Below are positions 32,787 to 41,066 of a stretch of DNA of 64,000 bases, one piece after another (the first letter of the stretch is position 1; every line of letters starts with the position of its first letter). Origin of the DNA: Aquitalea denitrificans (GTDB lineage: Bacteria > Pseudomonadota > Gammaproteobacteria > Burkholderiales > Chromobacteriaceae); the NCBI RefSeq assembly GCF_009856625.1, contig NZ_CP047241.1:1-64000 (forward strand), read 5' to 3'. A model generated the notes under the pieces. The model did no database searches. It was given only the letters and a program-made list of their open reading frames with translations, and was not told the DNA's origin. The translations under genes and the position numbers were made by a program.

Positions 32787-35450
32787 ATGGCTGCAACCTT
32801 CCCTGACGATATCGATCCCCTGGAAACCCAGGAGTGGACTGAAGCGCTGGAGTCGGTTCTGGATACCGAAGGTTCCGAGCGCGCACACTTCCTGCTGGAA
32901 ACCATGGTTGAGCGCACTCGCCGCCGTGGCGCTTACCTGCCTTTCGACGCGACTACCGCGTACCAGAACACCATCCCGGTGGGCAAAGAACAGAAATCCC
33001 CCGGCAATCACGAGATGGAGCATCGCATTCGCTCCATCAACCGCTGGAACGCCGCTGCGCTGGTACTGCGCGCCGGCAAGAAAAACCTGGAACTGGGCGG
33101 CCATATTGCATCCTTCCAGTCCTCCGCCACCCTGTACGACGTGGGTTTCAACCACTTCTGGCGTGCCCCGAACGACGAGCAGGACGGTGATCTGATCTAC
33201 TTCCAGGGCCACATTGCCCCGGGCGTGTATTCCCGCGCTTTCCTGGAAGGTCGTCTGTCCGAAGAGCAACTGGACAGCTTCCGTCAGGAAGTGGACGGCA
33301 ACGGCCTGTCCTCCTATCCACACCCGTGGCTGATGGACGACTTCTGGCAGTTCCCCACCGTATCAATGGGTCTTGGCCCGCTGATGGCCATCTATCAGGC
33401 CCGTTTCCTGAAATACCTGGAAAGCCGTGGCCTGGCCCGCACGCCGGGTCGCAAGGTATGGTGCTTCTGCGGTGACGGCGAGATGGACGAACCGGAATCC
33501 CTGGGTGCCATCGCCCTGGCCGCACGCGAAGGTCTGGACAACCTGATCTTCGTCATCAACTGCAACCTGCAGCGTCTGGACGGCCCGGTACGCGGCAACG
33601 GCAAGATCATCCAGGAACTGGAAGGCGACTTCCGCGGTTCCGGCTGGAACGTGCTGAAAGTCATCTGGGGTAGCCGCTGGGATCCGCTGCTGGCCATGGA
33701 CACCAAGGGCCTGCTGAAGAAGCGCATGGACGAATGCGTGGACGGTGACTACCAGACCTTCAAGTCCAAGAACGGTGGCTACGTTCGCGAACACTTCTTC
33801 GGCAAGTACCCGGAGCTGCGCGAAATGGTGGCCAACATGTCCGACGACGAGATCTGGGCCCTGAACCGTGGCGGCCACGATCCGCACAAGGTATACGCCG
33901 CTTACTACGAAGCCACCCACAATGCCAACGGCCGTCCGACCGTTATCCTGGCCAAGACCATCAAGGGCTATGGCATGGGTTCGTCCGGCGAAGCGCAGAA
34001 CATTGCCCACCAGGCCAAGAAGATGGATATCGAAAGCCTGCGCAAATTCCGCGACCGCTTCGGTATTCCGGTTTCCGACGCAGATCTGCCGAACGTACCG
34101 TACTACAAGCCGGCTGAAGACAGCCCGGAAATGAAGTACATGCGTGAACGCCGCGCCGCGCTGGGTGGTTATCTGCCGGCCCGCAAGCCGGTGAAGGCTC
34201 CGCTGGCCATCCCGGGCCTGCATGTATTCGACAGCCAGCTGGGTGATTCGGGCGAACGCGAGTTCTCCACCACCATGGCCTTCGTACGCATGCTCGGCAC
34301 CCTGCTGAAAGACAAGAACATCACCAAGCAGATCGTGCCGATCGTGCCGGACGAATCCCGCACCTTCGGCATGGAAGGCATGTTCCGCCAGTACGGAATC
34401 TGGTCCACCCAGGGTCAGAACTACGTACCGCAGGATGCCGACCAACTGATGTTCTACAAGGAATCCAAAGACGGCCAGATGCTGCAGGAAGGCATCAACG
34501 AGCCGGGCGCGATGTCTTCGTGGATTGCCGCAGCCACCAGCTATGCCAACCACGGCATTCCGATGATTCCGTTCTACATCTACTACTCGATGTTCGGTTT
34601 CCAGCGTATCGGCGACCTGGCTTGGGCCGCTGGCGACATGCGCGCCCGTGGCTTCATGCTGGGCGGCACTGCCGGTCGTACCACCCTGAACGGTGAAGGC
34701 CTGCAGCACGAAGACGGCCACAGCCATATCCAGGCTGGCCTGATTCCGAACTGCGTGTCCTATGACCCGACCTTCGCTTACGAGCTGGCAGTCATCCTGC
34801 AAGATGGTCTGCGCCGCATGTATGGCGAGCAGGAAGACGTGTTCTATTACATCACCCTGATGAACGAGAACTACACCCACCCGGCCATGCCGCAAGGCGC
34901 CGAGCAGGGCATCATCAAGGGCATGTACCTGCTGAAGGACGGCGGCGACGCACAGGTGAAGGTGCAACTGATGGGCTCCGGCACCATCCTGCGTGAAGTG
35001 ATGGCCGCGGCCGACCTGCTGCGCAATGACTTCGGCATCGCGTCGGACATCTGGAGCGTAACCTCCTTCAACGAACTGCGTCGTGACGGTATGGAAGCTT
35101 CCCGCTTCAACCTGCTGCACCCGACCGAAGCTGCCCGCAAGTCCTTTGTCGAGCAGCAGCTGGAAGGCCGCAGTGGTCCGGTGATTGCCGCTACCGACTA
35201 CATCCGCAACTACGCCGACCAGATTCGCGAATACGTACCGGGTCGCTACGTGGTACTGGGTACCGACGGTTTCGGCCGCTCCGACAGCCGCGCCAAGCTG
35301 CGCGAGTTCTTCGAAGTGGATCGTCACTATGTCGCCGTGGCTGCCCTGTCCGCCCTGGCCCGCGAAGGCAAGATCGAAGCTGCCAAGGTGGCTGAAGCGA
35401 TTGCCAAGTACGGCATCAAGGCTGACAAGCTGCCTTCCTGGAAGGCATGA
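32787..35450 (+). CDS. aceE: Pyruvate dehydrogenase E1 component (homodimeric type)
   Basis: Thiamine-diphosphate-dependent decarboxylation of pyruvate and transfer of the acetyl group to the E2 lipoyl domain. 887 residues, the usual length of the proteobacterial homodimeric E1. Signatures: VWCFCGDGEMDEPESLGAI with the GDG...N ThDP motif (ending in NLIFVINCNLQRLDGPVRGN), and ARGFMLGGTAGRTTLNGEGLQHEDGHS in the middle domain. The first 60 residues resemble the N-terminal E2-binding segment (DDIDPLETQEWTEALES). Codon use is strongly optimised. First gene of aceE-aceF-lpdA. Confidence 0.97.
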   Translation: MAATFPDDIDPLETQEWTEALESVLDTEGSERAHFLLETMVERTRRRGAYLPFDATTAYQNTIPVGKEQKSPGNHEMEHRIRSINRWNAAALVLRAGKKNLELGGHIASFQSSATLYDVGFNHFWRAPNDEQDGDLIYFQGHIAPGVYSRAFLEGRLSEEQLDSFRQEVDGNGLSSYPHPWLMDDFWQFPTVSMGLGPLMAIYQARFLKYLESRGLARTPGRKVWCFCGDGEMDEPESLGAIALAAREGLDNLIFVINCNLQRLDGPVRGNGKIIQELEGDFRGSGWNVLKVIWGSRWDPLLAMDTKGLLKKRMDECVDGDYQTFKSKNGGYVREHFFGKYPELREMVANMSDDEIWALNRGGHDPHKVYAAYYEATHNANGRPTVILAKTIKGYGMGSSGEAQNIAHQAKKMDIESLRKFRDRFGIPVSDADLPNVPYYKPAEDSPEMKYMRERRAALGGYLPARKPVKAPLAIPGLHVFDSQLGDSGEREFSTTMAFVRMLGTLLKDKNITKQIVPIVPDESRTFGMEGMFRQYGIWSTQGQNYVPQDADQLMFYKESKDGQMLQEGINEPGAMSSWIAAATSYANHGIPMIPFYIYYSMFGFQRIGDLAWAAGDMRARGFMLGGTAGRTTLNGEGLQHEDGHSHIQAGLIPNCVSYDPTFAYELAVILQDGLRRMYGEQEDVFYYITLMNENYTHPAMPQGAEQGIIKGMYLLKDGGDAQVKVQLMGSGTILREVMAAADLLRNDFGIASDIWSVTSFNELRRDGMEASRFNLLHPTEAARKSFVEQQLEGRSGPVIAATDYIRNYADQIREYVPGRYVVLGTDGFGRSDSRAKLREFFEVDRHYVAVAALSALAREGKIEAAKVAEAIAKYGIKADKLPSWKA

Positions 35451-35530
35451 GGCCGGGCCGGATACGGCCAAGCTTGAGGTAGCGAGCCCGCCCCGCAGGG
35501 GGCAGGCTTGCAACGTAGCCGAATATCGGT

Positions 35531-35553
35531 GGCGGCACCGTGCAGGTGCCGCC
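35531..35553 (+). other. Hairpin in the aceE-aceF spacer
   Basis: GGCGGCACC (35531-35539), loop GTGCA, GGTGCCGCC (35545-35553), a 9-bp perfect stem 20 bases before the aceF ATG. A second G/C-rich stem is at about 35490-35520 (GCGAGCCCGCCCC / GGGGGCAGGCTTGC). No T run, so a processing or stability signal is more likely than termination. Confidence 0.45.
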
Positions 35554-35573
35554 GCTCTACGGATGGAAAGCTC

Positions 35574-37211
35574 ATGAGCAATCTGATCGAACTGAAAGTG
35601 CCCGACATCGGTGGGCACAGCAATGTAGACATTATCGAAGTGTTCATCACCCCCGGTCAGACCGTGGCAGTGGACGACTCCCTGATCACCCTGGAAACCG
35701 ACAAGGCCACCATGGAAGTGCCGGCCGAAGCCGCCGGTGTGGTCAAGGAAGTCAAGGCTGTGCTTGGTGGCAAGATTTCCGAAGGCGATGTGATCGCCAT
35801 CATCGAAGTGGCTGCCAGTGCAGCTGCGCCGGCACCGGCCGCTGCTGTGGCCGCACCTGTTGCTGCCGCTCCGGTTGTGGCGGTTGCTGCTGCGCCGGCC
35901 GCCCCGGCTGCCAGCGGTCGCATCGACATCGTGGTGCCGGATATCGGCGGCCATAACGGTGTGGACGTGATCGAAGTGTCGGTCAAGGTGGGCGACGTGA
36001 TCAGCGTGGACGATTCCCTGATCACGCTGGAAACCGACAAGGCCACCATGGAAGTGCCGGCCACTGCCGCTGGCAAGGTAGTTGAAGTCAAGGTTGCCGT
36101 GGGCGGCAAGGTCAGCCAGGGTGATTTGATCGTGGTGGTGGAGGGCGCGGTTGCCGCTGCTGCTGCTCCGGTGGCCGCACCTGTCGCTGCACCCGCTCCG
36201 GCAGCAGCACCGGCCCCCGTTGCGACAGCCCCGGCTGCAGCAGCACCGGTTGCCGCCAGCGCCAGTCTGCCCGCCATCAACGAAGCCAGCTTCTCCAAAG
36301 CCCATGCCGGCCCGTCGGTACGCCGTCTGGCGCGTGAGCTGGGTGTGGACCTGGGCCGCGTCAAGGGTACTGGCCGCAAGGGTCGCATCATCGATGCCGA
36401 CGTGAAGGCCTTTGTGAAGGGTGTGCTGCAGAACCCGGTGGCTGCTGCCCCGGCCGCTGCTGCCGGTTCCGGCGTGGGTCTGGACCTGCTGCCGTGGCCG
36501 AAGGTGGATTTCGCCAAGTTCGGTCCGATCGAAACCAAGCCGCTGTCGCGCATCCAGAAGATTTCCGGTGCCAACCTCAGCCGCAACTGGGTGATGATCC
36601 CGCACGTAACGTTCAACGACGAGTGCGACATCACCGAGCTGGAAGACTTCCGCAAGACCATCGGCAAGGAATGGGAAAAATCCGGTCTGAAGATTTCGCC
36701 GCTGGCCTTCATCATCAAGGCCGCTGCCGAAGCCCTCAAGGCTTTCCCCAATTTCAACAGCTCGCTGGATGGCGACAATCTGGTACTCAAGCAGTACTAC
36801 CACATCGGCTTTGCCGCCGACACGCCGAATGGCCTGGTGGTACCGGTGATCAAGAACGTCGATCAGAAGGGCATCAAGCAGATCGCCAAGGAACTGACCG
36901 ATCTGTCGCTGCAAGCCCGCGAAGGCAAGCTCAAGCCCACCGACATGCAAGGTGCCACCTTCACCATCTCCAGTCTGGGTGGTATTGGCGGCAGTAGCTT
37001 CACCCCGATCGTGAATGCGCCGGAAGTGGCCATCCTGGGTGTGTGCAAGAGCCAGATCAAGCCGGTATGGAACGGCAAGGAATTTGCACCGCGCCTGATG
37101 TGCCCGCTGTCGCTGTCCTTCGATCACCGCGTGATCGACGGCGCTGCTGCCGCGCGCTTCACCGTGCATCTGGGCAAGCTGCTGTCCGACGTGCGTCGCC
37201 TGATCCTGTGA
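35574..37211 (+). CDS. aceF: Dihydrolipoyllysine acetyltransferase (E2) with two lipoyl domains
   Basis: Core of the pyruvate dehydrogenase complex; passes the acetyl group to CoA. 545 residues: lipoyl domain 1 (1-78, lipoyl Lys44 in ETDKATME), Ala/Pro linker, lipoyl domain 2 (about 115-190, Lys156), a second linker, the E1/E3-binding domain (about 240-280, PSVRRLARELGVDLGRVKGTG), and the catalytic domain with His518 in FDHRVIDGAAA. ATG 35574 (MSNLIELKVPDIG) is the right start; upstream in-frame codons are spacer. The lipoyl coding sequences are nearly identical to each other and to the start of lpdA. Confidence 0.96.
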   Translation: MSNLIELKVPDIGGHSNVDIIEVFITPGQTVAVDDSLITLETDKATMEVPAEAAGVVKEVKAVLGGKISEGDVIAIIEVAASAAAPAPAAAVAAPVAAAPVVAVAAAPAAPAASGRIDIVVPDIGGHNGVDVIEVSVKVGDVISVDDSLITLETDKATMEVPATAAGKVVEVKVAVGGKVSQGDLIVVVEGAVAAAAAPVAAPVAAPAPAAAPAPVATAPAAAAPVAASASLPAINEASFSKAHAGPSVRRLARELGVDLGRVKGTGRKGRIIDADVKAFVKGVLQNPVAAAPAAAAGSGVGLDLLPWPKVDFAKFGPIETKPLSRIQKISGANLSRNWVMIPHVTFNDECDITELEDFRKTIGKEWEKSGLKISPLAFIIKAAAEALKAFPNFNSSLDGDNLVLKQYYHIGFAADTPNGLVVPVIKNVDQKGIKQIAKELTDLSLQAREGKLKPTDMQGATFTISSLGGIGGSSFTPIVNAPEVAILGVCKSQIKPVWNGKEFAPRLMCPLSLSFDHRVIDGAAAARFTVHLGKLLSDVRRLIL

Positions 37212-37217
37212 TGGTAG

Positions 37218-37244
37218 GGCGGAACCCCGCAGGGGCATTCCGCC
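37218..37244 (+). other. Hairpin in the aceF-lpdA spacer
   Basis: GGCGGAACCCC (37218-37228), loop GCA, GGGG-ca-TTCCGCC (37232-37244). An 11-bp stem with a two-base bulge, similar in placement to the one before aceF. No T run. Confidence 0.45.
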
Positions 37245-37318
37245 TTCTCCTTGCCGCATGAAATACGGCGGAAAGTCCACGGCACAGCCGGGCGCTTCCG
37301 CCCAACGGATGGAAAACC

Positions 37319-39118
37319 ATGAGCAATCTGATTGAACTGAAAGTCCCGGATATCGGCGGTCACAGCAATGTGGACGTGATCGAAGTCTTTGTGAAGCCGG
37401 GCGATGTGGTGAGCAAGGACGACAGCCTCATCACGCTGGAAACCGACAAGGCCACCATGGAAGTACCGGCGGAAACCGCTGGTGTGGTGAAGGAAGTCAA
37501 AGTGGCAGTGGGTAGCAAGGTGAGCGAAGGCGACGTGATCGTCATCGTCGAAGCCGCTGCCGCCGCCAGCGCCGCCCCGGCAGAAGCCAAGCCGCTGGAA
37601 ACCACCGGTGTGGCCTCGGCCCATACTGACGCCGGCTTTGCCCCGCCGGCGGCACCGGTTGCCGCCAGTCATGGCGGTGGTGCCGACATCGAATGCGACG
37701 TGATGGTACTGGGCGGTGGCCCTGGTGGTTATTCCGCCGCCTTCCGCGCCGCCGACCTGGGCCAGAAAGTGGTCATCGTCGAGCGTTACTCCACCCTGGG
37801 TGGCGTGTGCCTGAACGTGGGCTGCATTCCGTCCAAGGCCCTGCTGCACAATGCCGCCGTGATTGACGAAGTAAGCCATCTGGCTGCCAACGGCATCAAG
37901 TTCGGCAAGCCGGAAGTGGATATCGACCTGTTGCGCGGTTACAAGGAAAAGGTCATCGGCAAGCTGACCGGCGGCCTGGCCGGCATGGCCAAGGCGCGCA
38001 AGGTGCAAATCGTACGTGGCAATGGCCGCTTTATCGACCCGCATCACATCGAAGTGTCGGTCACTACCGGCAACGGCCGTGAAGAGAGCGGTGAGAAAAC
38101 CATCGTCAAGTTCAACAACGCCATCATCGCCGCCGGTTCGCGCGTGGTGAAACTGCCGTTTATCCCGGATGATCCGCGTGTGGTGGACTCCACCGGCGCG
38201 CTGGAACTGAAAGCCGTGCCGGAAAAAATGCTGATCATCGGTGGCGGCATCATCGGTCTGGAAATGGGTACCGTGTACTCCACGCTGGGCGCCCGCCTGG
38301 ACGTGGTGGAAATGCTGGACGGCCTGATGCAAGGTGCCGACCGTGACCTGGTCAAGGTATGGCAGAAGTGGAATGCACACCGCTTCGACAACATCATGCT
38401 GAACACCAAGACCGTGGCTGTCGAGCCGAAGGAAGACGGCGTGTACGTCACCTTCGAGGGCGAGCAGGCACCGAAAGAACCGCAACGTTACGACCTGGTG
38501 CTGTACGCCACTGGCCGTGCGCCCAACGGCAAACTGCTGGGTGCGGAAAACGCCGGCGTGGCCGTGACCGACCGCGGCTTCATTCCGGTGGACAAGCAGC
38601 AGCGTACCAATGTGCCGCACATCTACGCCATCGGTGACATCGTTGGTCAGCCGATGCTGGCGCACAAGGGCGTGCATGAAGGCCACGTGGCCGCAGAAAA
38701 CTGCGCCGAGCACAAGGCCTTCTTCGATGCCCGCGTGATTCCGGGCGTGGCTTATACCGATCCGGAAGTGGCCTGGGTGGGCATGACCGAAGACGAAGCC
38801 AAGAAGCAGGGCATCAAGGTGGAGAAATCCGTCTTCCCGTGGGCGGCGTCCGGTCGTGCCATTGCCAATGGTCGTGATGAAGGCTTCACCAAGCTGATTT
38901 TCGATCCGGCTACCCATCAGGTGATCGGTGGTGGCATTGTCGGCCCGCACGCCGGCGACATGATCGGTGAAATCTGCCTGGCCATCGAAATGGGCTGCGA
39001 TGCCGAAGACATCGCCAAGACCATTCACCCGCACCCTACCATGGGCGAATCCATCGGCATGGCTGCCGAGGTGTTCGAGGGTAGCTGCACGGACCTGCCG
39101 CCGCAGCGCAAAAAGTAA
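37319..39118 (+). CDS. lpdA: Dihydrolipoyl dehydrogenase (E3) with N-terminal lipoyl domain (P64k type)
   Basis: Reoxidises the lipoyl groups of E2 with NAD. 599 residues. Residues 1-78 are a lipoyl domain (Lys44 in ETDKATME) joined by an Ala/Pro-rich linker to the E3 body, which starts with CDVMVLGGGPGGYSAAFRAAD (FAD). The redox disulfide is Cys164-x4-Cys169 (GVCLNVGCIPSK), NAD binding is at IIGGGIIGLEMGTVYS, and the active His-Glu pair is in TIHPHPTMGE. The same lipoyl-E3 fusion is known as P64k in Neisseria. Last gene of the operon; a terminator follows. Confidence 0.97.
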   Translation: MSNLIELKVPDIGGHSNVDVIEVFVKPGDVVSKDDSLITLETDKATMEVPAETAGVVKEVKVAVGSKVSEGDVIVIVEAAAAASAAPAEAKPLETTGVASAHTDAGFAPPAAPVAASHGGGADIECDVMVLGGGPGGYSAAFRAADLGQKVVIVERYSTLGGVCLNVGCIPSKALLHNAAVIDEVSHLAANGIKFGKPEVDIDLLRGYKEKVIGKLTGGLAGMAKARKVQIVRGNGRFIDPHHIEVSVTTGNGREESGEKTIVKFNNAIIAAGSRVVKLPFIPDDPRVVDSTGALELKAVPEKMLIIGGGIIGLEMGTVYSTLGARLDVVEMLDGLMQGADRDLVKVWQKWNAHRFDNIMLNTKTVAVEPKEDGVYVTFEGEQAPKEPQRYDLVLYATGRAPNGKLLGAENAGVAVTDRGFIPVDKQQRTNVPHIYAIGDIVGQPMLAHKGVHEGHVAAENCAEHKAFFDARVIPGVAYTDPEVAWVGMTEDEAKKQGIKVEKSVFPWAASGRAIANGRDEGFTKLIFDPATHQVIGGGIVGPHAGDMIGEICLAIEMGCDAEDIAKTIHPHPTMGESIGMAAEVFEGSCTDLPPQRKK

Positions 39119-39203
39119 GTGTGCAGCCCGGCCGCAATACCGGGCAGCACGCTGCAGTCCCGGCCCGCTTCTGGCGGGCCGCGTATTATCTCTCTCAGTC
39201 TTG

Positions 39204-39228
39204 TGGCGGATCATTCCGCCATTTTTTA
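39204..39228 (+). terminator. Rho-independent terminator after lpdA
   Basis: TGGCGGA (39204-39210), loop TCAT, TCCGCCA (39215-39221), then TTTTTT. A second hairpin, GGCCCGC / GCGGGCC, precedes it at about 39162-39179. Confidence 0.9.
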
Positions 39229-39305
39229 TGGCAGAACGCCTTGTCGCGCATGCCGACAGCCCTCGCCAGACTGAACCAGTTTCGCTACCATCAGTCGGAT
39301 TCCAG

Positions 39306-41066
39306 ATGAATGCCGACATGCTGCCACGAACCCATCCCCTTGCCTTGTCCTCCGCGCTGGCCCTGACACTGTGTGCTACACCAGTGTGGGCCAAGGTGGA
39401 TTACACCGTCAGCGTGGATGCGCCATCGACACTGGCCAGCCTGCTGAGTGATCATCTCGAGCTGGTTTCCGCACGTAATGACCCGGATCTGGACGATTTC
39501 CAGTTGCAGGCCATCATCAAGGAAACGCCCGGGGCTGCCCAGGCATTGCTGGAAACCGAAGGCTATTTCACGTCAACCATCCGCGTGGAAGAGCAGGGCG
39601 AGCATCATTATGTAATCAGGGTTGATCCCGGCGAGCCGGTCATCATCGACGATGTTACCCTGCAACTTGCCGGTGACATCCGCCAGCAAGCCGACTACCA
39701 ACAACGGCTGGCGGCGGTGCTGGAGGCCTGGTCGCTGCCCATTGGCGCACCGTATCGGCAGGACGACTGGAGCAGCAGCAAACGCGCCATCCTGCGCCTG
39801 CTGACCGTGGACCGCTTCCCGCTGGCCCGCATCGTCAAGAGCCAGGCGGATATCGATCCGCACACACATCGCAGTCAGTTGCTGGTACAGCTGGATAGCG
39901 GCCCGCTGATCCGTTTTGGCCCCACCCATATCACCGGTAACAAGCGCTACCCAGTCAGCGTAGCAACCGGGCTGGCTGATTTTCAGCAGGGCGATCCTTA
40001 TCAGCAAAAAAAGCTGCTGGACTACCAGGCGGCGCTGGAGCAGGCCGCGCAGTACTCCGGCGTGGTGGTGAGTGCCGACATGGCCCGCATCGACAATAAC
40101 CAGGTGCCGGTAGAAGTAAGCCTGACCGAGTTTCCCAAGCAGAAACTGGAGCTGGGTCTGACTTACGATTCGGAAGACGGCCCGGGTACCCGCATCGGCT
40201 ACGACTACTACAATCTGTTTGGCAAGGGCTGGACCGGCTCTGCCTTGCTGGACTGGAAAAACAGCGACCGCAACCTGAGTTTCGGTCTGGGCTTTCCGCG
40301 TCAGGCAGACAATTACTCCCACTCCATCACGTCTTCATTCAAGGAGACCGATATCCAGGGGGTGAAAACCACCACCATCGATGCTGGGGCCTGGCGCATC
40401 CGCTCGCATGAAAAAATCAATGCCCGTTTCGGGGTGGAATTCATTCAGGAAAAGGAAACCATCGGCAATACCCCCAGCAACAACACCCGCGCCCTGCTCG
40501 GGGTGTTTGGCTGGACGCGGCGCGATGTGGACGATAGCCTGCGTCCCCGTTCCGGCACCCTGCTGGATGTTTCGCTTTCCAGCACGCTAGGCGGCGTGCT
40601 GTCCACCACCAGCTTTGTGCGCGGCTATGCGCGTGGAGTGAGCTACTGGAGCCCTTGGCCCAAATACGGCACGCTGCTGACCCGGCTGGAAATGGGGCAG
40701 GTGTGGGCCAAGGATAGCGATGAAGTGCCGTCCTCCCAACTGTTCCGCGCCGGTGGTTCCAATAGCGTGCGGGGTTACGCCTACCAGAGCCTGGGTTTGC
40801 CCGGAGCCGATGGTGCCGTGGTAGGAGGACGGGTAGTGGCAACCGCCACCCTGGAATACCAGATTCCGGTTGCCAAGGATTGGGCCATCGCCCTGTTCCA
40901 CGACGCTGGTAATGCGGCCCAAAGCTGGCAAAGCTTCAAGCTGGAGCACTCCAATGGCATCGGTGTGCGCTGGATGAGCCCGGTGGCACCGCTATCCATG
41001 GATATTGCCAAGGCGGAAAAAGACGGCAAACTGCGCTGGAACATGAGCTTGGGGCTGGCTTTCTGA
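39306..41066 (+). CDS. tamA: Translocation and assembly module protein TamA (Omp85 family)
   Basis: An outer-membrane Omp85-family barrel that works with TamB in outer-membrane protein insertion and lipid transport. 586 residues: signal peptide (MNADMLPRTHPLALSSALAL...PVWA, about 1-29), POTRA-like repeats to about residue 270 (RFGPTHITGNKRYPVSVATGLADF is typical), then the 16-stranded barrel, with the RGYAYQSLG lid-lock motif (R-G-Y) and a C-terminal Phe. The start is uncertain by some residues; ATG 39306 gives a good signal peptide. It is coupled to tamB by a TGATG overlap. Confidence 0.93.
   Translation: MNADMLPRTHPLALSSALALTLCATPVWAKVDYTVSVDAPSTLASLLSDHLELVSARNDPDLDDFQLQAIIKETPGAAQALLETEGYFTSTIRVEEQGEHHYVIRVDPGEPVIIDDVTLQLAGDIRQQADYQQRLAAVLEAWSLPIGAPYRQDDWSSSKRAILRLLTVDRFPLARIVKSQADIDPHTHRSQLLVQLDSGPLIRFGPTHITGNKRYPVSVATGLADFQQGDPYQQKKLLDYQAALEQAAQYSGVVVSADMARIDNNQVPVEVSLTEFPKQKLELGLTYDSEDGPGTRIGYDYYNLFGKGWTGSALLDWKNSDRNLSFGLGFPRQADNYSHSITSSFKETDIQGVKTTTIDAGAWRIRSHEKINARFGVEFIQEKETIGNTPSNNTRALLGVFGWTRRDVDDSLRPRSGTLLDVSLSSTLGGVLSTTSFVRGYARGVSYWSPWPKYGTLLTRLEMGQVWAKDSDEVPSSQLFRAGGSNSVRGYAYQSLGLPGADGAVVGGRVVATATLEYQIPVAKDWAIALFHDAGNAAQSWQSFKLEHSNGIGVRWMSPVAPLSMDIAKAEKDGKLRWNMSLGLAF

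Noticed and set aside
33363..37280. A 1305-codon open frame on the minus strand opposite aceE and aceF
   Set aside because: It is a shadow of highly biased GC-rich coding sequence. Its protein is His/Gly/Arg-rich without domains, while the plus strand is clearly the pyruvate dehydrogenase genes.
37262..37318. Attenuator in front of lpdA
   Set aside because: The hairpin at 37218-37244 lacks a T run and lies in an operon with coordinated products; termination there would be harmful.
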